DNA of 64,000 nt from Hypholoma sublateritium FD-334 SS-4 (lineage: Eukaryota > Basidiomycota > Agaricomycetes > Agaricales > Strophariaceae): NCBI GenBank assembly GCA_000827495.1, contig KN817573.1:167953-231952 (forward strand), read 5' to 3'. The translations under genes were made by a program, and so were the position numbers. This document shows, piece after piece, positions 34,189 to 45,576 of this stretch. The notes beneath the pieces are model-generated. The model ran no database searches. It worked only from the letters and a program-made list of their open reading frames with translations, and was not told where the DNA came from. Every line of letters starts with the position of its first letter. Positions within the stretch are counted from its first letter, which is position 1.

Positions 34189-36052
34189 CTCAGGCAGGCT
34201 CCTGGGGCGGATGTTACACAAGCAGAGATAAGGGCGGTTGTGCGAAGGCTGCTCGTCAGTGAGTTATATGGCTCTGCTAGCGGACAGAATGCGGTTTACC
34301 GGCGGTGAGAATGCATATGCCGTCAACGACCGATTGTGGGAGGCAGCGTACCGGCACTAGACCTGGGGCTAGAAGAAGGGGAGCAGGAGAGTAGCCCAAA
34401 GCCGGACCATTGAATCTATTTTAGGCGCCTCAATGTCTTCACCGCATACATTATCTCTCCGATTCAAGCGGCCGTCGAACATCACCAATACAGCCATACA
34501 TTATGAATGATTCATATATGTAGCGTCGAGACTCAAAACATTATTGAATGACTGCTTGAAGTACAATGAAAAGAAAATAAATATGCGGAGAGTCCAGAAT
34601 CTATGTCCCACTCACGGAACGTTGGAAATGGCCGTACAGTTACAGGTTGAATCGAGAAGAGCCATTCATCATCATTGGACGTCGATAGGCAGAGAACAGA
34701 CGGGAGAGAAATAACGAACAAAAGTATAGACATAGTGACGGATTTGACTTTGGACTTCGTGTCGGGCGCCGACATTTTTGTCGGGAAAGGAGGAGAAAAT
34801 AGAGTATGCGCAACGACATCAGAAAAAAAAATAGACAAGACATTGTGGCGCATCCTGCAAAGACACGGATATGATAAATAATCAAACACAGCAACAAGAT
34901 AACCGTCCGTTGCCCATGACGCTTTCACAAACGCCAAACGAGCAAGTGCGAAGACAAAAAAGAAAGGTTCGGGGCACGAAACACAACACAGAAACGTGGC
35001 GCGTACAATTGGCATGAATGCATAAGGATCATCATCAATTCGGTCAATTGAACAGGGGAGGAAACAGAATGCGAGATAAAGAATATACATCGAATTTCAA
35101 AGCTGCAGCGGGCGGTCTCGACCGCGCGCGCGACGGCCCCGCGGGTCTATCAGCCCCCGCGCGGGGTTGGCGCCCATCAGGCGCTCGCACGGCGAGATGT
35201 GACGCGTCGGAGGGGGCGGACGTGCGTGATTGATGCCTGGTAGCATCGGCCTGTCGACACGGACAGGCCTGCGCCGGCCGTCGTGGCTCGGCGCGTTATA
35301 CGCGCGGTGAACGCGTTGGGAACCAGGTCCTGCAAGGTGGGTTAGGCTGGCATGTGGATAAGCTGGTCGTACACGCGTAGACGCAGGGCATGCGCACGTT
35401 GCGTGGGTGGCGGTGGGAACATTGGGGTGCCGGCGTGAAGCGGTGGCATGGCGCGTCAGGCGAATGATATACCCGGCGCCTTGATGACCGACCGCACACA
35501 GGCAGAAACGAACAGCGCGTCGGGAAGGTGAGCGCCGCGAACCGGGGTGGGCGTGGTTTGGAACCGTCTGATTTCGGCCCTGGCGACGATGATGGCGGTC
35601 AATGATGGACGTCAATGGGTGCATGAGGATGGGGAAACGAGGGAGAGAGGGAGGAATTGACTGATGGTACAACGTGCGTGTTTGTGACGAATCCTTTGAT
35701 TAGTACAACAGACAGAATTTGGAATAGGACAGTGCGTGAATGGGTGGTCGCCGGCGTAGATAAGAAAGACAGGAGGAGCTGTCATCGCTGAGGTAGATGA
35801 GGTAGAATTGGATTGGATGGATAGAAGGACAAGTTGCAAGACATTGACATGGACAAACAATCGTAAACCAGAGACGAGTCAAAGAAAGACGGCAGAAAGA
35901 AACAAAAGCCAGCGGAAACACAGGCAGATATATAAAAAGAAAGAGAGAAAGAGGAAATACAAGACAGAAAAGGAGATAAATTCTACATGCTCGTCGACTT
36001 GGTGTCAGGCCCGTGGCAGGCCAGCCAGTCAGCGAACCCGCTGATACACCAG
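34189..36052. other. Long intergenic region
   Basis: No gene is recognised over about 1.9 kb. The minus-strand frame at 35097-35672 is long only because the DNA is GC-rich and biased. The part at 35820-35990 is purine-rich on the plus strand, that is, pyrimidine-rich on the strand of the gene ending at 36053, and probably includes its 3' UTR. Confidence 0.4.
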
Positions 36053-38232
36053 TTAACTGCCCACCAAGTCGATGCCCGCGCCAAGCGCCCGGCGCGTGTC
36101 TTCCTGCCTCCCCGGGCTGCCCACAGCAGCCGCGGCTGCGGCGGCAGCTTGCAGTACTTGGGCTTGCTGCGCCTGATGTGCCTGCCGCATCTGCTCCTCT
36201 TCGAACAGCTTCCGGCCAACATCCGCCCGGAGCCCAAGGTTTGATTTATGCGCCGCAGTGCTGCCTCCGTAGCTGTGGCTATGCCCATGTTGATACGCGT
36301 AGGTTTGTGCAGGGGCAGCCGCGGGCGGGGGACCAAGGCGGGGCGAGGACGTCGATGGAGAAGCGTTGATAAATTCGTGGAAATTAAACTCGGAGGACCT
36401 GTTTCCGAGACTGGCGTTGGGATTTGAGACAGGAGGGGGATTGGAGTTGGAGGCGTCCTTCCCAACGCTGCGGGCAGGGCTAGGCGGTGCGGAGGAGAGC
36501 GGTAACGTCGCAGGTGGCAGCAGACTACCCGACGAGGATGTAGCGAGCATAGCCGACGGCGTGGAGGGCGCAGCTCGCCCAACATCACCGACGTTGTTCC
36601 TTGCTGGAGCAAGCCCTGCGCCCAACCCTAGCCCAAGGCTCGACGCCGATGCAAAGCTGCCTTCGGAACGAGAAGATCGGTGGGCAAGTAGGTGCCCCCC
36701 TGCTCCGGCCCCTGTGGCTCCACCTTCATGTCCTGGAAACACGGGGTCACCCACGGGCGTAGAAGGGAAAAGAACACGTCCTTTCGTCCGCAGTGGGCCC
36801 GAGCTACCACCATTAAGTGTGCGGAACGCGCTATAGTCCTTGGCATCTCTAGTCGCCGGACGTGCAGGCGAGGGAGACGTCGCGAGAAAGAGCATCAGAT
36901 TCGCGGCCTCGCTGTCCGTGGGCGCTGGGCCGGGTGTGGTGGTCTGCTGCGGTCGCGATCCACCGGGCGGCGGCGGCGGAGTCTGTGTGCGGTTTAGTGG
37001 CTCCGCGGCGAGGTTGGAAGAATTGGAAGGCATCGTTGTCGTCGAAGTAGGTCCGGCATTTCGCGCCGATGACTGCACGAAGTGTGCGTAAGAGTATTCT
37101 GACCCGCCATCAATGCTTGAGCGCGGGGACGACGCGCTGCCCGCGATTGATGGGCGGTTGTGCATTAGCAACGACGTCAGTGTCGCCGCAGCCTTCATAT
37201 CCACATCACCGTCGATGTCCATATCGAGGTCGTCTGGGTGCTGCCGTCGCTTGCCCTTGTCGATGCTTCCGCCCTTCGTACGACGTGGCGACGCTGCAGC
37301 TTTCGCTGCCTTGGGGGTGCGCCCCTTGCCGGCATGAGCTCTACTCGGTTCCCCCTTGGGCGAGATTTTGGAAGGACGTGTTCGCGGGGAGGACTCTGGT
37401 CGGGTTGGTGCTGGGACCGGCGGGTCACCCGGGTTGTGTATTGTTCGGGCCTGTTTCGTGGGGGGAGGCGCAAGAATGGACGTGTAGAGGCTCGGACCTT
37501 GCGGTACATTCCAGAGTCCGGGCGCGCCGTCAAGGCCCGCGGTACTCGTGATCGAAGAAGAGGGTGTATGCACGCGCGGCGAGGACGGCGGGGCCATGTT
37601 TCTGGGCCCACCGCCCCTCTTCGCACCAGCAGCATTGGCCCCACGGGGCGTGGTAGCAGGATTGTTGTAGTGGTCAGCGGGGGCGCCTACGGCCTTGCGC
37701 TTTGCGGCGATGGTGCGGTTAAACGACTGTGTCTGGCTCTGTCCCTGGGCAACGCTCTGCGCCTCGAGTTCGCGCAGGGAGACATGCTGGATGTTGTGGC
37801 TCGCCTTGTACGAGGCGAAGGCGAGACGCGTCCGCAGTGTACGAGTGATCTGTGGGAATGATGAGTAAGGGTGCTCGGCGACAGGGTCTCAGATGGCGCT
37901 GCGGCACCTGCCCAGCCCACACGGCCACGAGGTGCTGCCGCCGCGCGGGAGGCTCGACTAGCGGCATGCATTATGCGTCGCCTCCGCGCTGCACGGCCGC
38001 CGGTCACGTCAACCCCCCGCGCGAGGCGGGGGCCGCGACGCGTCGATTAGGGTAGGAGACTCACGTTGGCCACTTCCGCCCTCGCCAGTAGCTTCTGGAC
38101 GGCTATCTTGCGCTGCTCGCGGTCGACAGAGTCGGCAGGGACGGCGGGCGGGACCTGGGGTGGAGCGGCGGTGGGGTTGCGATAGGGCATGGGCGGGGAG
38201 GGCGACGTGGCGGACGACGGCGGGGTCGCCAT
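36053..38232 (-). CDS. Candidate Whi5/Nrm1-like G1/S transcriptional repressor
   Basis: Two exons (38232-38065 and 37849-36053) sum to 1965 nt, or 654 aa. The segment spanning the intron, VAN-ITRTLRTRLAFASYKA, with KLLARAEVA before it, matches the GTB-type helix by which fungal Whi5/Nrm1/Srl3 proteins bind the G1/S factors (SBF/MBF). A second short motif, AANLMLFLATSPSP, is also typical of these repressors in basidiomycetes. The rest is Pro/Ser/Ala-rich and probably disordered, with many SP/TP sites suitable for cyclin-dependent kinase, and a His/Ser/Gly stretch near the C-terminus. By family logic it would hold back G1/S genes until phosphorylated; this role is inferred. The assignment rests on the short motifs only. 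Confidence 0.7.
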
Positions 38233-38727
38233 TGTGGCGGCGTGCGTGGTGAGCTCGATGTGTGTGACGGCGAGCTCGCTGTTGTGGGCGGCGGAGGGAC
38301 TGCGGTCGCGCGTTGTTGTGGTGCGGTGAGAGAGACGGGGCCCTCAGAAACGCGACGACGCGTATCGGCATTCTCCGGGTTTCGGCTTTAAAATCCCGCA
38401 CCGGCTCGATTCCCCAGGATTCTCGTGTCGGTTCGCCCATGTGTGCAATATCTCGCCCCCGCAAAGTGGGAGAAAAAGTATACATATCCATACAGAGTCA
38501 CCCTAATACCCGCTATCCCCTCTCCAAGCTCGAAAAAGCTCGCCTGCGACCCAAGCTATCTGCGGCGTGCGCGCCAGCATCAGATGACTTGCAATAGCGT
38601 GCGCGACCCAGAAGCGGATGTACGCATGGCACACGCCGCGAGGGCGCCATATCCAGCGTAATCCACCTGACACGGCTGCATCAGCATGTCCATCCGTCCA
38701 CGGGACGACGTGTCAGCGCCGGCGTGG
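38233..38727. other. Promoter of the Whi5-like gene and 3' flank of RAI1
   Basis: A non-coding stretch of 495 bp. No other gene or repeat is recognised. Confidence 0.45.
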
Positions 38728-40924
38728 TCAGATAGTCCACCCAGCCGGCAACGTCGGCGGCGCTGGTCCAGCCTGCGCGCGCGCTTCTGCATCCTGCGCA
38801 GCATCCAGGGCGGTATTAATATCGTCCCAGTACCACCGGGGGAGAAGCCCAACGCGGTCTTCCCCGTTCTCTACCTCGCGGATGCCCGTCGCGTCAAGCT
38901 CCTCCATATTGACTCCCGCGCCAGGTACGAACTTGACGCGCCACACTCGAGGTCCATCGTTCCATGCTCCAGGTTTGGCAGCGTGACTGGACTCGGAAGC
39001 ATCATTGGCGTCCGCACCGCTCCCAGAATCCCGCGGCGCCACTGTCGTCGTCGTCGCCAGATTCCGCAAATATTCAAACACCTGGTGCCCCCAGTCGAGG
39101 CAGACAAGCGGGTCCCAGGCCCCCGGTTTGCCACGCACGAGGCGTGGCAGCTGGATCGTCTTGAACGGCTGCACGGTGGTCAGCGCGCCAGCTGGCGTCC
39201 GGAATCCGACGACAATTTCCTATAGATAGACGTCAGAAACGGTGCGCAGAGCAGGAGTGCAGGACAGAAAGGGGCGCGAGCGGGCAAGCGAAATGCAAAT
39301 GAGCACGGGCCACGTATGGCGCACGGAACCTTGCCCGACGTGCTCCCCGGAGCCATCGCGAAGCAATTATGCCACTCACGGGTACGCCAAGAAGGAATGA
39401 CTGGAAATAGAACTTGAGCAGCTTCCTGTGTCATATAATAACCGGGGTACGATGGCGTCAGCGGGATTCAAGTTTCAGCCACGGGCTGCCGCCCAACCTC
39501 GGCCAGAGCTGCGCACCGGCGGGCCTCTTCCCGGTATGTACGCGCCCAGACAGATCGACCGCACGCACCTCTCGAATTTGGCTTCATCATGCCGCCCACG
39601 TATCGCAAGCGACGTTTTGAGTTCCACAAAGGTGTCCGTCTGGCCCGTGTATCGCCCTAGAACCGAAAAACGTCTGGGTCAGCCAGGGAGATAAGCCAAA
39701 CCGCGATCCCACCGCGGGCGCGCGTATGAATAGCGGGCGCTGGGGCCGAACCGAACCGGCGCGCGCGCACGCACCTCGTACACAGTCGACCTCGCCGCCG
39801 AGGATCAGGCGCGTGTCGCCGAGTTTAGTCCGCACGACGCTGCACCACTGCACATTCGTGTCAACGTCGCCGCTCCACCCCGGTGGCGCGTCCTTAGGCG
39901 TGCCGTCCGCTCTCCGCGTTGGCGTGTCACTGGTGCAGTACGATTCGAACGCGTAGCCGTAGTACGTCTGGGTTCGTTGGCGGGGCGGCATGTCGTTCCT
40001 GTAAGGATTCATTAATTGTAATTTCTGAGCCAATACGCTTGAAAGAACGTCGAAGCGAGGAATGGAGCATCATCCTGTCCCGGATCGCGTGAATCACAAT
40101 AAAAAGCGAACAACCCACTTTTCCTTCAGCTTCGCGTCGGTAAGGTGTTCTTCAAAGTACAGGGTCCCGTCAACATACATAACGTTCATCTCCCATCCGT
40201 CGCGGTTCTCATAGGGCGCAGTCAGAATCCTGGGATCAACCGTATGCAATCACAAGTGGCGCATCGTGAATGCAGGCGGGGCGCGTGGATCAGTGGCACA
40301 CGTAAGATCGGGTGGAGGCGAGGAGGGAAAGACAAAAAAGCATGCCTCAATTAGAACGGCATCTTATACAAACAAGCCATGAGAAACGCACTTGGTGATG
40401 ATCCCCCGCCACGACACGACCCCGATCTGTGGCAGCGCACCTCCCTCCTTACCCTTCCCCCTCGCTTTCACCTCCGCGACGGCCCTCAAAAGCGCGTCGA
40501 GCCGCCCCCGCTCGTCGTCGCACCGCACCCAGCGCTCGTACCCATAGTTGAGATCCGCGGCGGGCGGCGGATCTGCGTAGTACTTCAGTGCCGCATCCGT
40601 AAACTCCTGCGTGTGCGCGGCATCGTACGAGAAAGAGATGAGCTGCGAGGGCTGCTGGAACGGCACGCTGCGCGGCTTCAGCGTGGCAGGGTTGGGGTAG
40701 GGCAGGAACGACAACGACGCGGACAGCCCCGCTGACGGTGCCCTAGCCGGTGAAGATGCTCTGGGTGCGGCCTGGGGTCGCGGTGGGAGCCCGTGGCCTG
40801 CCGAGCCGTCCTTGGACAGCCGCTGGTGCGTCGCCGGCGGCTCGCCCGGCGTGCTGTGCGTCCCGCGGGCGTGGTCGGCGTCGAGTACGTGGGCAATGCC
40901 ACGTTTGCGGTTTGGAGGGGCCAT
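38728..40924 (-). CDS. RAI1: Decapping nuclease RAI1 (RAI1/DXO family)
   Basis: Six exons (40924-40392, 40229-40119, 39998-39775, 39656-39569, 39425-39380, 39219-38728) sum to 1494 nt, or 497 aa. After a Pro-rich N-terminus comes ISFSYDAAHTQEFTDAALKYY...LNYGYERW. The active-site signatures follow in order: a conserved GWEMNVMYVDGTLYFEEH block, YGYAFESY, GGEVDCVR (metal-binding E-x-D) and FVELKTS (E-L-K). LPRLVRGKPGAWDP follows late. RAI1 binds Mg2+, removes incompletely capped or NAD-capped 5' ends from RNA and supports the nuclear exonuclease Rat1. All catalytic segments are intact, so the gene should be functional. The C-terminal 130 aa after WDPLVCLDWGHQV is the least conserved. Confidence 0.93.
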
Positions 40925-41760
40925 GCGCCGAGCGATGAGGTACAGAGCCTGGCTGCGAATGGTGGCGGTGAGGGGGAGAAGAGCAAGTTCAAAATTAGAC
41001 TCATGGCGATGACAGCGTCAAGTGATCTGCATGCATCAACAAACCTTTCGGTTATGTCGAACACGCTCATTATGCGCTCAATATGGGCTCGGTATATGTG
41101 TATTTCTGCAACATATAGTACCTGCGACTAAAAGAAGAGCTCATCACACCGCACCACTGACCTTCCAGTCGCAGTCCGGCAGATAAGTGATTCTCCACTC
41201 TTTCCACAAAATGACTGGAGGCTCGGAAGCGCGACCTTGGATTCCAACTTCAAATCATCTCAGAGGGATGCAGAACGGTCTCGACCATGCATTTTCATTG
41301 TTTGAAGACGACACTGGGGAGATGCCATCCAGCTTGTTGTTGCAGCAAACTATGGTGTAACCAATATTCAGTGAGCGCCTGTCTAGCGCGACAGAACGAG
41401 AGGGCCTACGCGCGGGTTTTTCGGTTGACAAGTGAATTATCAACACTTCACATAGTATCAACATCCTTGAAACTCAAGGTGAAAGTCTCCAGAGCAGGAA
41501 AATTGGCAGTAATGCAGTAAATCGTCGCGGGTGAGAAAATCCCTACACCAATAGCCATACTTTCAACGGAGTGTCGGACCAGAGGCCTTCTGCAAGCTCT
41601 TACAAGCTATCAATGAGCATATGGCCATAGATCTCGAGCGAAAGTACCTAGACTTGAATCGGTTGACGTAGCCGACGACAGGAAATACAAATGGCTTCGT
41701 TCTTGCAGACTCCTAGATGGTGAACCCGAAACGAGTCAGATGGGTGCTATGGCCCCTGAA
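40925..41760. other. Promoter of RAI1 and flank of the F-box remnants
   Basis: About 0.8 kb with no gene. Short frames on both strands have no motif. The left end carries the RAI1 promoter. Confidence 0.4.
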
Positions 41761-42620
41761 TCAGTGTTTAAGGTCGACATGACCATCGAATCCAGATTCG
41801 TCGGTATTATGCGCAAATCCAAAGTGGGTGAGACTGGGAAGGGGGACCGCACTGAGTATGAGATACAAATCAGTTCCATGTACTGAATGCAATGTGACTG
41901 AGCGTAATGAGCCTTGATGAGCGTGTAGGAACGGGAAGAGTACTTCAAGCACGATGGCCTTCGTGTCAATCTGACGCCTCTGTGATACAGTGGGAGAAAC
42001 CAGATATGACACCCAGAGGAATCGTCAGGTCAACGAGTGCAAGGCATTGCGGGAGCTGGAACATCCACGACGAAATGGCGCAAAGAAAGATTTTGGGCCT
42101 CGAAGGAACCAATCGTGGGGCATCCGGTTATATGGCAACTTGAAGACTGCGCAAGGAGCTCATTTGGATCATGACCCGTGGTAGAGACCTTGCGACATCA
42201 TCTACCAAAGGGGGGAAGGTGGAGTTACAGGGTTGGGGGGCTCCATGCGAGAGCCTGGACTGGGCGACGTGATCAGTCGCTATTAAGTGGCCCTCCTTGA
42301 ACAGATTGTGTCGAGATATTCCCTTAAGCATGTATCTGAAAGGGTGAACGCGGGCTGCGACGTATAAATTACTGTAATAATAAATCAGTTCAAATTATCA
42401 GAGACTGACACTTAAAAAGTAACCTACGCCAGTCGCTTGAGGCGCCGGAGCATGTCCTTGCTGTACATCTCCCAAAAATAGCAGGGGCGGTGGCGCTCGT
42501 TCATTGCAACGTTAAAGAAGGTGATGTTGACGGCTGTTGACGGCTAGGTGATCCTCGACTGCTTCTGATGAAAGGAAAGTAGTGATTCGATACGGTCCCA
42601 GATCTCGAACGGTGACCTTT
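41761..42620 (-). pseudogene. Degenerate F-box gene copy C
   Basis: Fragments in the order expected for an F-box gene of this array: PFEIWDRIESLLSFHQKQS near 42610-42545, then (after a frameshift) FNVAMNERHRPCYF...MLRRLKRLA near 42500-42430, a second exon with GHLIATDHVAQS (down to 42128), and an LRR-like part HAHQGSLRSVTLHSVHGTD (42012-41761). Each piece matches the complete copy at 43473-45138. Frameshifts and stops between them make this a pseudogene. Confidence 0.65.
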
Positions 42621-42759
42621 GCTTGGCCTTTGCATGATCAAGCCAAGAGTGTAGGTTGCGGGGGCGATCGCTTATCAACAAAGTAAAAAGAGAGGATAGG
42701 TGCTGAAAATATGTCGACAGTGAACGCTTGAACGTAGAATCGATGTGGTAGAGACCTTG

Positions 42760-43191
42760 TGACATCATCTGGGGTCATCGCAAGGGAGAAACTATTGTGG
42801 GTCCCTCTATACGACAGCGTGGACTGTGAGATTTGCTCAGCCGCTATTATGTGTCCCCCTCCCTCCTTAAACATATTGAGTAGGGTTACCCCGCTGGGCA
42901 TGAATCTGAAGGTGCGAACCCGGGCTGCGACGTTCATATCGCTGTAAGTAGTATAATGAATCAGTTCAACTCTTAAAGCTTAAAGACTGACAGTTGTGAA
43001 GTGACTTACACCAGTCGCTTGACGCACCTGAGAGTGTCCTTGCCACATATCGACCTAAAGGAAGTGGTGCGATACCGTTCGTTCATGGCGATGTCAAAAA
43101 TGCTGCTATTGACGGTCAGGAGATCCTCCACAACTTTCGACGGAAGGAAGGTGGTGATATACTCCCAGACCTCGTAAGGTAGGCTTTGCAT
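42760..43191 (-). pseudogene. Truncated F-box gene copy B
   Basis: Exon 1 (43191-43006) encodes SLPYEVWEYITTFLPSKVV... and IFDIAMNERYRTTSF, an F-box region aligned with copy A. Exon 2 (about 42950-42760) begins with NVAARVRTFRF, matching DVAARVRTLEF of copy A. It then runs out where the promoter-like sequence of copy C begins. The LRR-like part is missing, so the copy is 3'-truncated. Confidence 0.65.
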
Positions 43192-43472
43192 GATTCAAGA
43201 CAAATATTGAATGGCGGGTGTTATAGCCTTCCAGCAGAGTAGAAAGAAAGGATAGGCGTTGAAAACAACCCTGCTGGTCAGTTGCAACGTGTAAGTGCGG
43301 ATAATCGTTGGGCCGCCTCGGCAAATATCACGACCGATATTTGATTTGTGTTTGATACGCATTTTATTCTGCCTCGAAGTTACCTCAGAAGAACTTGGTT
43401 CGGTCATTTGTGCTACAACACATAGCTTGCAAGTGACATCTAACACAACCGATACTGTGTATTTATGAGGAC

Positions 43473-45138
43473 CTATACCGACATCGACATCATAATGCCG
43501 TTTTTAAAATAAGATTCCCTGTCCACCCCGCAAATGGTCCTGACGTTGGGGAGTGCCTCTAGAAGCGCAGCTAAGCACTCGTCTACGTTCAAAATAGCTG
43601 AGTGGTAGTACTGGACCGCCATCAAGTCCAGTGTTTCAAGTCGCCACTGCGGAAAGAATAACTGGCGCATCTCCTCGGCGAACTGAAAAATATCGTCAAT
43701 GTTGTAACTTGTCAATGCGTCTTCAACATAAGATGTTAGATCAACTCACTTGCGGAACTTCTTTTTTACGACGTGAATCGTAAACACTCCTTATGGGCAT
43801 TATGCTTTTGCATTTCATGTTTAACATTTCGAGGTTCGGCAGATTTGCGGCCAGAACAGTAATTAGCTCTGGACTGAATTCCGCTACAGAGATATGCAAG
43901 CTCTTTAGCCGCGCGCTCGACAGGAATCCCTCTACAAGCAATTTCACGCTTTCGAACTGTAAAAAGAACGGAGAAATGTTTAGAGAGATTAGGCTGGATC
44001 TGAAGCGGTGGATGTAGCCGATGATCGAATTTCTGACAGGATTTCCATTGATCGTGTCCGAGAAAGCATAATAGAGAGAGAGGTGTTCAAGTTTTGGAAG
44101 AGCGACCAAGAAATATTCTTCGCCAAAGACACTGTAGTCTGGAAATGGATTATAGAGTGGTGGTCGGATAGTGATGACGAAAGAGCTCAAGTGTAAGCGA
44201 TGTCTCCTAAGGAAATGTTGGATCCCAGAAAGATCATTGTCTCCACTCCGGATATGTGGTACCACCAGTATAAAATGTGTAATATGGGGAAGAAATATCG
44301 CACTTAAGAGTGGAGAGAGATTTGTTTGCTCCATGGAGTCCAGTGTCAAAGAGCGCAACGAGTGGCGATGTGCTTGTATGAAGGGAAGAAGGGTTGCCAG
44401 TATGATATCGTCTTCTTTCGTTCCGAGAGCGGCACGCATAATCTGTAAAGAAAAGGTCTCGAGGTTATCAATTGTTCCTTCGGGAAGCACGGTAGCCAGA
44501 TCCTCTACGGGTACTTTTAAGTCCAGCGACTGTAAGCTAGAATGGAAGCTGGACCATCCGAGGCTGAACAACTCTGCGAAGGGTTGTAAGACGCGCTGAA
44601 AGTACCAATGGTCCACCCCATTTATGTAGATTTGCAGGTACCGCAAAGAAGTCAGTTGCTTCATTATTTTAAGAAGTGATGTCGCCATGAGTGAAGCATC
44701 CACAGGGGTTTTAGACCGTAGGCCCACGTCAAGAGGTATTTCCATTCTGCGGGACACCTTTTTGGAGATTCTTCGTGTTTTGTGCAATAGATTAGGAGGT
44801 TCATCAGTCAATTCATCGGTCGAAGTTTCTGTCAGACACTTAGATATATCCCCGGGGTGGAATTCCAAAGTACGGACGCGGGCTGCTACGTCGAAATCCC
44901 TAAGGAGTAATGAAGTATGCTTAGTTTTCCTAACTGCACTTAGAAGAGTTACGCACAATAATCGTCTCAGACTCCTTTGAGTATCCGACTGTGACAGTAA
45001 TCCGATGGTGCTCGTACGGTATCGTGCGTTCATCGCAATGTCGAATAATGCGCGATTGACGCACAAAAGATTTTTCACTTCATAGATAGGAAGAAATGTC
45101 GATATTTTCTCCCACACATCGTATGGGATATCTTGCAT
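43473..45138 (-). CDS. F-box protein, intact copy A of the tandem array
   Basis: Three exons (45138-44957, 44899-43750, 43682-43473) sum to 1542 nt, or 513 aa. The first intron (44956-44900) is 57 nt and stop-free in the frame, so it can be mistaken for coding sequence; the homologous donor position in copy B supports it. An F-box-like motif lies at the N-terminus (QDIPYDVWEKISTFLP...LLCVNRALFDIAM). LRR-like segments follow (LTSLRYLQIYIN, HSLRSLTLDS, LPKLEHLSLYYA, LPNLEMLNMKC). It is a probable SCF substrate adaptor of unknown target. It is the only copy of the three without frameshifts. Confidence 0.78.
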
Positions 45139-45576
45139 GGCTTAGAGATATATCTGGTTGCAGTAGAACGATATACGAAGCAAGGTACAGCAAAAGTCAA
45201 GCCTGAGGCCTGAGTTGGGCCTGAGGGTGGATTGTGGTTTAGAAACTCTGAATTCATACGAGTCAGAAGCGGAGCAACTGTTACACGTGATCCGGCCCAG
45301 TGAAAAAGACCTCGGCCCGTTCCGAGACAAATCCTATAGGATAGAGACATAAATTCTTAATAATATGTTTTTATAGACAATATTCTCCCCCAATAGGCTC
45401 ACAAATATTCAAATCGACCTCACATCTGACCGATTCAGTCTAACTCGACCGAAAGCAGAACGAGATAAAATGTATTAAATTGAGTTTATCGACAATTATG
45501 TAATAGAGCTGTTATCGAGTGAGCACGATGGGTACCCAAGAGCCCATTTCACCTCCAATGTGGTGGTGGCATTGAA
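45139..45576. other. Intergenic between the F-box array and the coiled-coil gene
   Basis: A 438-bp stretch with the promoter of F-box copy A and the 3' flank of the coiled-coil gene. It could contain one end of the transposase-bearing region, but I found no terminal repeat that I trust. Confidence 0.35.

Noticed and set aside
35097..35672. 191-codon minus-strand frame
   Set aside because: Arg/His/Pro-rich translation without motif or splice support; lies in the probable 3' flank of the Whi5-like gene.
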